Shown here: one piece after another, positions 1 through 7,510 of the stretch
How the letters are laid out: the number at the start of each line of letters is the position of its first letter
Position numbering within the stretch: position 1 is the stretch's first letter
Assembly (NCBI GenBank): GCA_002492725.1
Contig: DLAF01000050.1
Span: forward strand, 1 to 64,000
Origin: Lachnospiraceae bacterium UBA7054
GTDB lineage: Bacteria; Bacillota; Clostridia; Lachnospirales; Lachnospiraceae
Length of the DNA stretch: 64,000 nt
Direction: 5' to 3'
Position numbers and translations under genes: made by a program
The notes under the pieces: model-generated
What the model was told of the DNA's origin: nothing
Databases searched by the model: none
Seen by the model: the letters and a program-made list of their open reading frames with translations, nothing else

Positions 1-299
1 CATCGCGAGTTTCGCAATTACCTATTTATTTGTAATGTCATCTTTCATTGTAGCACCGGCTCTGCCGGGGCACAACCGGCCGCATGGTGGTAAAAGTTGT
101 GTAACTGTACCCGTATCTGCTCGAACGTCTGAGCAGGAAATCTACCGGCCTTGTATGTGTCCACACCTGCTTTCTATAGACGTGACCGGCGCAGGCGCTG
201 CGCCTTAAAGCGCCTTTAACCGCTTTCTTCTCTGCTAAAGTTCAGATTGAAAAAGAAGGAGCGCAATGCTAAAATAGAATTGAAAAGAGGACTAAGTTC
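1..299. other. Non-coding leader region, no gene seen
   Basis: No open frame with a ribosome binding site is visible on either strand. The right end holds the promoter and ribosome binding site of the nuclease gene that starts at 300. Short GC-rich inverted repeats occur around 190-220 (for example AGGCGC/GCGCCT) but have no T-run, so I do not call a terminator. Confidence 0.5.
247..275 (+). promoter_or_regulatory. Sigma-A type promoter of the Rpn-like nuclease gene
   Basis: TTGAAA at 247-252 and TAAAAT at 270-275 are separated by exactly 17 bases. A GAGG ribosome binding site at 287-290 lies 9 bases before the ATG at 300. Read by eye only. Confidence 0.65.
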
Positions 300-1226
300 A
301 TGGCAGATATTTATGATTCCGCGTTTCGTACTGTCTTAAATGATTGCAGCAAACTAATCATACCGATTATCAATGTGTCATTTGGGGAACATTATACAGG
401 AAACGAACAGATAACCTTTTTTCCCAATGAGCATTTTATAGACCAGCAGAACGCACCGGATGAAAAAAGAATTACAGATACAAATTTTGCCGTATATGGA
501 GCAGTCAGAAAAACATATCATTGGGAATGTCAGAGCACACCTGATTCCAAAATGTTAATCAGGTTATTTGAATATGACGCTCAGATTGCACTGGATCAGG
601 GAGACATATCAAAAGAAGTGCTTACCGTAGAATTTCCAAACACAGCAGTATTGTACCTCAGATATGCGAAGACAACGACCCCGGATACATACAAATATGT
701 GATTAAAACACCGGGCGGAAGCATAGAATATGATGTGCCAATTTTTAAGACACAGCAATATACGCTAGATGAAATTTTTGAGAAAAATCTGCTTCTGCTG
801 ATTCCCTTTTATATTTTTTCAAAAGAAGCCGCGTTTTCAGAGTATGAAAACAATCCGTCTAAATTGGAAACCCTTAAAAGTGAGTATCTGGAAATAATCA
901 AGCGTCTGGATCAGCTGGTAGAGGATGGCCGATTATCAGATTTTGACAGGACAACACTTCTCGAAACTGCAAATGATGTAATTAACGAGATTGCAAAGAA
1001 GTATCAGAATGTCGTGAAAGGAATGGGTGATGTCATGGGTGGAGCATTATTAGAGACCAACGCCAGAAGAATTAAAAATGAGGGTTTTACAGAAGGCATT
1101 GCTAAAGGCAAAGTAGAAGTTTTTCTCAATTTAATTGCAGACGGCATACCAAAGAATAAAGCACAGCGTCTGGCCGAAATTGACGATGCCCTTGCAGAAA
1201 AAGCCCTGAAATCACGAAAGAAGTAA
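300..1226 (+). CDS. Rpn-family / PD-(D/E)XK nuclease-transposase-like protein
   Basis: This 308-residue protein matches the Rpn (recombination-promoting nuclease) / PD-(D/E)XK transposase-like group, common in multiple copies in gut Clostridia and Bacteroidetes. The nuclease core lies in the N-terminal third: an acidic residue at D60 (ITDTNF), then the ECQ signature at about 76-78 inside YHWECQST, followed by the family-typical RLFEYDAQIAL stretch. The C-terminal tail (about 245-308) is a charged helix-rich region ending in a KNKAQRLAEI motif, the type of tail that varies between Rpn paralogues. By family knowledge such proteins nick DNA and promote RecA-independent recombination; activity here is inferred. 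The gene stands alone behind its own promoter. Its last 192 bases are repeated directly downstream. Confidence 0.82.
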   Translation: MADIYDSAFRTVLNDCSKLIIPIINVSFGEHYTGNEQITFFPNEHFIDQQNAPDEKRITDTNFAVYGAVRKTYHWECQSTPDSKMLIRLFEYDAQIALDQGDISKEVLTVEFPNTAVLYLRYAKTTTPDTYKYVIKTPGGSIEYDVPIFKTQQYTLDEIFEKNLLLLIPFYIFSKEAAFSEYENNPSKLETLKSEYLEIIKRLDQLVEDGRLSDFDRTTLLETANDVINEIAKKYQNVVKGMGDVMGGALLETNARRIKNEGFTEGIAKGKVEVFLNLIADGIPKNKAQRLAEIDDALAEKALKSRKK

Positions 1227-1434
1227 GCAATTATGGTTGGAGCATTATTAGAAACCAATGCCAGAAGAATTAAAAATGAAGGCAAAGTAGAAGTTTTTCT
1301 CAATCTAATTGCAGATGGTATGCCAAAGAATAAAGCGCAGCATCTGGCTGAAATTGATGATGAACTTGTAAAAGAAGCTCTTAAATTGCAGAAAAAGTAA
1401 GTCGTTATGCGTGGAGCGTTATCAGAGAGAATCA
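1035..1434 (+). repeat. Tandem duplication of the nuclease C-terminal coding segment (2 units plus a remnant)
   Basis: Three units each begin with ATGxGTGGAGC or a near variant. Unit 1 (1035-1226) is the end of the nuclease gene. Unit 2 (1233-1400) follows 6 bases after the stop and lacks an internal 24-base block. Unit 3 (1407-1434) is only a short remnant that runs into the terminator hairpin. Units 1 and 2 share long identical stretches, so the duplication looks recent. Confidence 0.85.
1233..1400 (+). pseudogene. Duplicated C-terminal tail of the Rpn-like nuclease (55-codon open frame)
   Basis: This open frame runs from ATG 1233 to TAA 1400 and encodes 55 residues nearly identical to the last 63 residues of the upstream nuclease, minus the eight residues FTEGIAKG. 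It has no nuclease core and no good ribosome binding site of its own, only the end of the preceding gene. It is best read as a duplicated gene fragment. It could alternatively act as a spare cassette that recombines with the upstream gene to change its tail. Translation is possible but unsupported. Confidence 0.7.
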
Positions 1435-1458
1435 CGGGAGGCATAATCATGCCTCCCG
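1435..1458 (+). terminator. Hairpin terminator after the nuclease tail repeats
   Basis: A perfect 10-bp stem, CGGGAGGCAT / ATGCCTCCCG with a 4-base AATC loop, is followed on the plus strand by TTCTATTG. The T-run is weak, so termination is likely but not certain. It sits between the plus-strand nuclease and the minus-strand genes that follow. Confidence 0.65.
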
Positions 1459-1613
1459 TTCTATTGTATATCCATTATTTTACAGCCACCCAAAATCCCC
1501 CTAAATATAAACTCTAACCTCGATTTTTCGCCCTTCAAAGCCCTTTTTCGCCCTACTGCTTGTCCTCTGTAATTCGTATATTTCTCTCCAAATTTCAGTT
1601 CTTTCATGTATGC

Positions 1614-2123
1614 CTATCCGGGTGCCCATCCCCCCGTCATAAAGAAGGTCACCTTCACATTGTGCTTTTTGAGTATTTCCAGGATCCTCCTTGTATCTTC
1701 ATTCCCCCAGGCCGCATCAAAACTGAGAGCCACCTGTTTTTTATCCGTCTCTACGCAGTAAATGGGAAGCTCCCTGCCGCCCACGGAACTGCTCACCGTG
1801 ATGGACTCCGGCAAAAACCGCACGATACCCTGGATCAGAGCCAGTGTCGCCAGGAAAAAGGCCGCCGATTTTGCTATCTGTACCACCACATTCTTAAGAA
1901 ACAGCTCTCGTTTATGTTCTTCCTTGGTCTGCATCCTCTCTGCGGCGCTCACGGAACCGCAGTATTGTCCGCACCCTCTCTGCCTTAGTCTTTCGGCGTT
2001 CCATGCCTCCACCTTTTCCGGCTCCGGCCAGGCACCGCGTGCGGTGCGCTCCCGCTGTATCTTATTTTCCAGTTCCCCCATCGCAAGCCGGAACTTGTCG
2101 TTCCACTTCTTCTCTTCAATCAT
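1614..2123 (-). pseudogene. Truncated polysaccharide deacetylase (NodB-type), C-terminal catalytic part missing
   Basis: The 169-residue product has a charged N-terminal region, one membrane segment at about 79-103, and the beginning of a NodB deacetylase domain: KKQVALSFDAAWG (133-140, metal-binding Asp at 136), then a helix ending in VKVTFFMTGGW. Sporulation-type deacetylases continue for about 150 more residues with the HxxxH metal motif; here the frame stops three codons after FMTGGW. No continuation of the domain is seen downstream, where the next 150 bases are non-coding or very short frames. The start at 2123 has a GGGAG site. It lies 74 bases after the PTS gene on the same strand. It is most likely a broken gene. 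Confidence 0.75.
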
Positions 2124-2197
2124 TGCAGTCTCCCGCAGTTTATTCTCACTTCAAATATATGCGGGAAATCTGTTATTTTTGTACCTGTTTTACGCCT

Positions 2198-3670
2198 TTA
2201 TAACAGTTTCTTCATCTCATCCGCCACAAACTGTACCTTCGTGCCGATCACAACCTGCACCGCCGTACCCCCAGGGCACATGACGCCCGCCGCTCCGGCA
2301 GTCTTGATCTTCGCTTCATCCACTTTCGCCAGATCCTTCACTTCCAGGCGCAGCCTGGTAATACAATTATCAAGAGATTCTATATTATCCTTACCACCCA
2401 ATCCATCCAAAATGGCGGCACCCATGCAGGCAAAGGCATCATTCGATAATACAGCCTTTTTCTCCGTCTCCTCATCCTCCACTCTGCCCGGTGTCTTTAA
2501 GTCAAATTTTACGATGGCAAAACGGAAGACCACATAGAAGACTGCAAAGGCTGCCGCACCCAGGGGCAAAATCATCCAGGTATTTGCCGCCGCCGGCATA
2601 AACGAAGAAAAGAACAAATCCGCCGCGCCTGCGGAAAAACTGAAGCCCGCGCGAAAGCCCACCAGGGAAACCGCCACTGCAAAGACACCGTAGAGCAGCG
2701 CATAAATCAGATACAGCCCCGGCGCCAAAAACATAAAGGCAAACTCAAAAGGCTCCGTCACGCCGCAGACAAAAGAGCAGAGCGCCGCCGACGCGACCAG
2801 TCCGAAGGCCTCCTTTTTCCTGCCCTTTTTCGCCGTGCGAACCATTGCCAGCGCCGCCCCCGGGACCCCGAACATCATACAGGGGAAAAACCCGGACATG
2901 TACATCCCCAGGCTCCACGTAACATCCACAGAAGTATCCCCCGCCCAGAAGTGGGACAAATCACCCAGTCCGATGGTGTCAAACCAAAGTACATTGTTCA
3001 GGGCATGATGCACGCCCACGGGAATCAACAACCGGTTTAAGAATGCGTGAATGCCTGCACCCACAGGTCCCAGCCTCACAATGACGTTTCCCACGCCAAT
3101 CAGAACGCCAAACAGGAACGGCCATACAAACAGCAGCACAAACGCTGCCAGGATGGAAACCATCCCGGAAACAATGGTCACACAGCGCTTACCGCTGAAA
3201 AAGGAAAGCCAATCCGGCAGCTGCACCGATTTAAAACGGTTGAAACACGCCGCCCCGATCAGGCCGGCGAGGATACCGATGAACGGATTCTCGATCTTGG
3301 AAAAGGCGAGCAGTTTTGCCGTATCCTGCGAAAGCGAAGGCATCAGCGTTGTGACGGTGCCCTCGGCCAGCAGATTCGTTATCATCAACCAGGAGGCAAG
3401 GGCTGCCAGTCCTGCCGTACCGTCATGGTCATCCGCCATGCCCACACCCACACCGATCACAAAGAGCCACGCCATATTTTCAATCAGGGCTCCGCCTGCC
3501 TTTACCAGAAAAAAGCCAACCAGATGAAGAACTCCCGTGCCTGCGATATCGCCGCCCCGCATCGTCGCAGGGCAGAGCGCGTAGCCAATTCCCATCAGGA
3601 TGCCGCAAATCGGCAGACATGCCACCGGCAGCATCAGGGATTTCCCCAGTTTCTGCATATATTTCATCAT
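2198..3670 (-). CDS. PTS transporter subunit EIICB (glucose / N-acetylglucosamine type)
   Basis: This 490-residue protein is the membrane permease of a sugar phosphotransferase system of the glucose superfamily. Residues 1 to about 390 form the hydrophobic EIIC domain with the family signature GVTEPFEF near 280. The C-terminal 90 residues form EIIB, with phosphorylated cysteine C436 in LDNCITRLRLEV. It takes phosphate from EIIA and phosphorylates the sugar during uptake. The substrate cannot be fixed from sequence: GlcNAc (NagE-like) and glucose (PtsG-like) are both plausible. The start has an AAGGAGG site. It is the third gene of the EIIA-EI-EIICB operon, 16 bases after ptsI. Confidence 0.88.
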   Translation of the reverse strand: MMKYMQKLGKSLMLPVACLPICGILMGIGYALCPATMRGGDIAGTGVLHLVGFFLVKAGGALIENMAWLFVIGVGVGMADDHDGTAGLAALASWLMITNLLAEGTVTTLMPSLSQDTAKLLAFSKIENPFIGILAGLIGAACFNRFKSVQLPDWLSFFSGKRCVTIVSGMVSILAAFVLLFVWPFLFGVLIGVGNVIVRLGPVGAGIHAFLNRLLIPVGVHHALNNVLWFDTIGLGDLSHFWAGDTSVDVTWSLGMYMSGFFPCMMFGVPGAALAMVRTAKKGRKKEAFGLVASAALCSFVCGVTEPFEFAFMFLAPGLYLIYALLYGVFAVAVSLVGFRAGFSFSAGAADLFFSSFMPAAANTWMILPLGAAAFAVFYVVFRFAIVKFDLKTPGRVEDEETEKKAVLSNDAFACMGAAILDGLGGKDNIESLDNCITRLRLEVKDLAKVDEAKIKTAGAAGVMCPGGTAVQVVIGTKVQFVADEMKKLL

Positions 3671-3686
3671 CTAATACTACCTCCTT

Positions 3687-5303
3687 CTAGGGCAGCTCCC
3701 GCACCACCCTGCGCAGCCTGAGCACGGCGGAGGGGGACACGCTCAGCTCATCCACCCCCAGCTTTAAAAAATATTCCGTCAGCGTCTGATCCGCCGCCAG
3801 CTCCCCGCAGATACCTACCCATATTCCTGCGGCGTGCGCATTTTGCACAGTCATCCCAATCAGCCTGAGCACAGCCTCATGGTGAGAATCGCAGATTTTT
3901 TCCAGTCTTCGGTTCTCACGGTCCGCCGCAAGCGTGTACTGTGTCAGATCATTCGTGCCGATACTGAAGAAATCCACCGTCTGCGCCAGCTGATCGGAAA
4001 TCAGCGCCGCAGCGGGCGTCTCGATCATAATGCCAAGTTCCACCTCCCCCAGCGTGCAGCCTTCCTCCAAAAGTCCTTTCCTGACACTCTCCGCAATCTG
4101 CCGTATCCGACGCACCTCCTCCACCGAAACGATCATCGGGAACATGACAGCCAGTCTGCCGTATGCCGATGCACGGTATAGCGCGCGCAGCTGCGTGGTG
4201 AAAATATCTTCTCTGTCCAGACAGATCCGAATGCCCCGATACCCCAAAGCCGGGTTCTCCTCCTCATCCAGCTGAAAGTAATCCGCCCGCTTATCGGCGC
4301 CGATATCCAGCGTGCGGATCACGACCTTCCTTCCCTCCATCCTCTGAAGGACCGCCCTGTAAGCTGCAAACTGCTCTTCCTCTGTGGGCGCGCTCTCCCG
4401 CCCGAGATAAAGAAATTCACTGCGAAACAGGCCAATGCCGCCCGCGTCTGCTAAGAGGACTGCATCCGCATCCTCCACACACCCTATATTCGCATAAATC
4501 TGTATGGTCTTGCCGCTCTTTGTTCTATTCTCCTGCCCCTTTAACTGCTCCAGTGCCAGAACATCCGCTTCCCAGGCTTCTTTTTTCGCAAGCATCTGCG
4601 ACAAAAGCGCTTCCTTTGGCTCCACGATGAGATCGCCTGCAAAACCGTCCACCACACAGGTCTTTCCCTGCAGGGAATCTGTAAAAGGAAATTCTGTGTT
4701 CACCAGCGCTGGGATTCCCATGCTCCTTGCAAGAATCGCTGTGTGCGAATTCACCGATCCCTTCACCGTCACAAAAGCCAGGATCTTTTTCTTATCCAGT
4801 TTTAAGGTTTCGCTGGGCGTCAAATCATCCGCTGCCAAAATCACGGGTTCCTTCGAATGAATCCCCTCTTCCGGCAGCTTTAAGAGTGCGCGCAGTACAC
4901 GCTGCGAGACATCCAGGATATCCGCCGATCTGCTTTTCATATACTCATCATCCATGCCTGCAAGCATGGCCGCAAGCTCCTTGCCTGCGCAAGAGGCGGC
5001 ATACTCCGCCTGATACCCCTCTGAAAGCTTAGCCGATACCGCTCCCAGATAACATTCATCCTCCAAAAGCATCCGATGAATTTCAAAAATTTGTGCCTGT
5101 TCCTCACCCACGCCGGCGAGCGCCTCATCGTAAAGCAGTGCAAGATCCGCCTTTGCCTCCTCTACTGCAGCAAAAAAACGCGCCCGCTCCGCTTTCTTGT
5201 CGGCCGCCTTTAACGCCGCCGCATGATAATCCGCTCTTCTATGCAGATAGAGCCTGCCGACGGCTATTCCCTGCATCACACTTTTGCCATGATATGTATC
5301 CAT
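3687..5303 (-). CDS. ptsI: Phosphoenolpyruvate-protein phosphotransferase (PTS enzyme I)
   Basis: Enzyme I takes phosphate from phosphoenolpyruvate and passes it to HPr, the first step of the PTS relay in the cytoplasm. The 538-residue length is slightly short of the usual 570 or so. The phosphorylated histidine is H187 in GSVNSHTAILARS (the canonical motif begins GGxTSH, so GG is replaced by GS here). The PEP-binding barrel follows, with GGIGLFRSEFLY, RTLDIGADK and the C-terminal GICGELAAD, whose cysteine is near 499. The gene lies between EIIA and EIICB. No HPr gene is in the operon, so HPr must be supplied from elsewhere. This could be a second, dedicated EI paralogue. Confidence 0.93.
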   Translation of the reverse strand: MDTYHGKSVMQGIAVGRLYLHRRADYHAAALKAADKKAERARFFAAVEEAKADLALLYDEALAGVGEEQAQIFEIHRMLLEDECYLGAVSAKLSEGYQAEYAASCAGKELAAMLAGMDDEYMKSRSADILDVSQRVLRALLKLPEEGIHSKEPVILAADDLTPSETLKLDKKKILAFVTVKGSVNSHTAILARSMGIPALVNTEFPFTDSLQGKTCVVDGFAGDLIVEPKEALLSQMLAKKEAWEADVLALEQLKGQENRTKSGKTIQIYANIGCVEDADAVLLADAGGIGLFRSEFLYLGRESAPTEEEQFAAYRAVLQRMEGRKVVIRTLDIGADKRADYFQLDEEENPALGYRGIRICLDREDIFTTQLRALYRASAYGRLAVMFPMIVSVEEVRRIRQIAESVRKGLLEEGCTLGEVELGIMIETPAAALISDQLAQTVDFFSIGTNDLTQYTLAADRENRRLEKICDSHHEAVLRLIGMTVQNAHAAGIWVGICGELAADQTLTEYFLKLGVDELSVSPSAVLRLRRVVRELP

Positions 5304-5336
5304 CCCGATTCCGTCCTCACTGACCGATCCGAAGCC

Positions 5337-5825
5337 CTATTTTATGAGACGGAGTATCTCATCCCCCGCCGCCACTTCCCCCGCACCGGATGTCTCGATT
5401 TTATCAAAAGCGTCTGAATTGCAGATAACAATGGGCGTAGATGTATCATAACCGGCTTCCCTGACCGCCTCCAGATCCGCCTCCAAAAGCAGATCGCCTT
5501 TCTTCACCTGCTGTCCTTCCTCTACATGGATCGTAAAGTATTTCCCGTTTAGCTTTACCGTATCAAGTCCGATGTGCAAAAGCACATCCGCGTCGCACGC
5601 CGCTTTGATCGCCGCCGCGTGTCCCGTGGGAAAGACTGTGGCAACAATACCGTCCACCGGTGCATAAAACTTTCCATCCGCCGGTACAATGGCAATTCCC
5701 TGTCCGAGGAGCCCCGCGCTAAAAGTAGGGTCTTTCACTTCCTGCAGAGATTTCAGTCTTCCCGCGCATGGCGCACAGATCTTGATGCCATCGCTTCTCC
5801 CAAAAATGTCTTTTAAAAATCCCAT
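5337..5825 (-). CDS. crr: PTS EIIA component, glucose family
   Basis: This 162-residue soluble EIIA (Crr-type) carries both conserved histidines: H69 in PTGHAAAI and the phosphorylated H84 in LLHIGLDTVKLNG. It accepts phosphate from HPr and donates it to the EIIB domain of the third gene. It is the first gene of the operon, with an AAAGGAG site before the ATG and the operon promoter about 70 bases upstream. The genes follow at 33 and 16 base spacing, consistent with one transcript. The symbol follows the family; the protein might serve only this permease. Confidence 0.92.
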   Translation of the reverse strand: MGFLKDIFGRSDGIKICAPCAGRLKSLQEVKDPTFSAGLLGQGIAIVPADGKFYAPVDGIVATVFPTGHAAAIKAACDADVLLHIGLDTVKLNGKYFTIHVEEGQQVKKGDLLLEADLEAVREAGYDTSTPIVICNSDAFDKIETSGAGEVAAGDEILRLIK

Positions 5826-6152
5826 GCCGTGCGCTCCTTTCCCGCCGCCTTCCGTTTTCTACAATTTTTGCAGATTAACGCCGTTATCTATCTGTTATTC
5901 TAGCAATTGGCACCATACAAGTCAAGTCCTCAGCCGGTTATATCCTCGCATTTTATCCATATAACGCCAGTGATTTTATGCGAAATTTGTGCAAATGCAA
6001 CATATTTTATTTCCCTTATGCAAAACCCCTTTACAAATCACAGCAAAAGACGAAATAATAAATATAAAGTAAAGACACGATTTTTCTCTATATCACATTG
6101 AGATAATATCTGACGGCTAACAATCAATTTGAGAGACAAGGAGGTATCTCAT
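5826..6152. other. Divergent intergenic region between PTS operon and FliD-like gene
   Basis: 327 bases with no gene. The left part holds the minus-strand PTS promoter (5897-5925). The right part is AT-rich and holds the AAGGAGG ribosome binding site at 6138-6144 for the FliD-like gene. A clear plus-strand promoter could not be fixed; TTTACA near 6030 followed by TAATAA is a weak candidate with a long spacer. No riboswitch fold was recognised. Confidence 0.6.
5897..5925 (-). promoter_or_regulatory. Sigma-A promoter of the PTS operon
   Basis: On the minus strand TTGACT (5925-5920) and TAGAAT (5902-5897) are separated by 17 bases, close to consensus. The transcript would begin near 5890, about 65 bases before the EIIA ATG at 5825. 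Confidence 0.75.
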
Positions 6153-7388
6153 ATGGGAATCAATTTGAACGGACTAAACTCAGGGATGGCAGACACATAC
6201 TCGACCCTGCTCGGCGGCATGGGCGGCGGCGATGATGCGGGCGGCATGAGCTCAATCCTGGGCGACTACGCCGCGATCAAGAACGGCAGCTATGGTAAGA
6301 TGTTAAAATCCTACTACAGCAAGCTGGAAAAACAGGAGGCAGAGGAGAGCGGCAAGACCGACTCCAAAAAGGCGGCAAAGGAAAAAGACGCATCTTCCGC
6401 ATCTGCGGCAAGATCGCTTTACCAGTCTGCATCGACTCTCGAAGGCTTAAATTACGATGACCGCAGCGAAGAGAACATTGGCAAGATTACGGATGCCGTT
6501 TCCGCCTTTGTAAAGGATTACAACAACCTGATGAAGAGCGCGGATAAGAGCAAGAACACCAACGTGCAAAAACAGGCAGAGGCTCTTTCTGACACCTACT
6601 ACAGAAATTATAAACTCTTTTCCAAAATTGGCATTACCATGGACTCCGACAGAACCCTCTCCTTCGATAAGGCCACCATGGAGAGTGCACTTCAGGATAC
6701 CGAACACGGAAAGGGCGCTACGGTAAAATCCCTGTTTGGCGGTATTGGCTCTTTCTCCGATAAGGCCATGGACAAAGCAAGCAAGATCTACCGGGCAGCA
6801 GGAGACGGCGAAGCGGTCACCTCCTCCAAGGCAAAGTATGCGGGCACGAGTCCCTACACCTCGAGTACTTCTTCCACAAAGAAGACAGATGCCAATAAGA
6901 CGGTGACGGACGCAAGTACGGCGGCAGCGGCAAACAGCCTGTACAAATCCATCGAGAATCTGGGCGCCACGGAAATGACCAACGACAACAAGGAAGCGCT
7001 TCTCAAAGCTTTCAACAAGTTTGTCAAGGACTACAACGAACTGATCACGAGTACCGACAAGAGCAAAAACACCAACGTGATCAATCAGGCAAACTATTTA
7101 AAAGGCATTGTCAGCAACAACAGCTCCACTTTCTCCAAATTGGGGGTTACGATAGAGTCCGACAAGACCCTGACCCTTGATGAGAAAAAGTTTATGGACG
7201 CTGACATGAGCAACGTCAAAAAACTTTACAGCGGCGCATACACACCGGCAGAAAAAATGACCGATAAGGTCAACAGTATTTACCGCTACGCTACCCAGGG
7301 CGAAACCCTGAACCAGAAGACCTACGACAACGTCGGCAGCGGTGTTGGTGCCCCGACCATGGGTTCCATGGTGGACACGATCCTGTAA
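6153..7388 (+). CDS. FliD-like two-module protein (flagellar cap/hook-associated-like)
   Basis: The ATG at 6153 is chosen because AAGGAGG lies 8 bases upstream; an in-frame start at 6129 lacks a site. The 411-residue protein has an N-terminal Gly/Met-rich segment (MGINLNGLNSGM...) and two homologous modules, about 90-215 and 260-400. Each contains a SLY helix, FVKDYNxL, DKSKNTNV, a FSKxGxTxxSDxTL turn and a closing FSDKAMDKA/PAEKMTDKV helix. The FVKDYNxL and SKxG features recall the C-terminal region of flagellar cap protein FliD. It has no signal peptide or membrane segment, which fits type III flagellar export. No flagellar gene lies nearby. I recall similar proteins in Lachnospiraceae; the function is inferred. 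Confidence 0.6.
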   Translation: MGINLNGLNSGMADTYSTLLGGMGGGDDAGGMSSILGDYAAIKNGSYGKMLKSYYSKLEKQEAEESGKTDSKKAAKEKDASSASAARSLYQSASTLEGLNYDDRSEENIGKITDAVSAFVKDYNNLMKSADKSKNTNVQKQAEALSDTYYRNYKLFSKIGITMDSDRTLSFDKATMESALQDTEHGKGATVKSLFGGIGSFSDKAMDKASKIYRAAGDGEAVTSSKAKYAGTSPYTSSTSSTKKTDANKTVTDASTAAAANSLYKSIENLGATEMTNDNKEALLKAFNKFVKDYNELITSTDKSKNTNVINQANYLKGIVSNNSSTFSKLGVTIESDKTLTLDEKKFMDADMSNVKKLYSGAYTPAEKMTDKVNSIYRYATQGETLNQKTYDNVGSGVGAPTMGSMVDTIL

Positions 7389-7412
7389 TATAATCGAATT
7401 GATAAAATAAAT

Positions 7413-7495
7413 GCGAAAATCGCATAACCAATGCAGACTCGCTTTCGCTCCGTTCCGGGCGTAGCAAGGATCTGCTTATGGTTATGCGATTTTCA
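7413..7495. repeat. Long inverted repeat between convergent genes; likely bidirectional terminator
   Basis: The left arm GAAAATCGCATAACCA (7415-7430) pairs with TGGTTATGCGATTTTC (7479-7494), and GCAGA pairs with TCTGC further in. The 33-base centre carries GCAGACTCGCTTTCGCT (7433-7449), a core found in other gaps of this window. It sits between the converging ends of the FliD-like gene and the permease gene. It lacks a strong T-run, so it may be a dispersed repeat reused as a terminator. Confidence 0.8.
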
Positions 7496-7510
7496 CATTT
7501 TATTACTCTG

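Noticed and set aside
1461..1607. Minus-strand 48-codon open frame beginning MKELKFGEKYTNY
   Set aside because: No ribosome binding site, no recognised family, and it overlaps the terminator surroundings. It might be part of an inserted fragment that cut the deacetylase gene, but coding is not supported.
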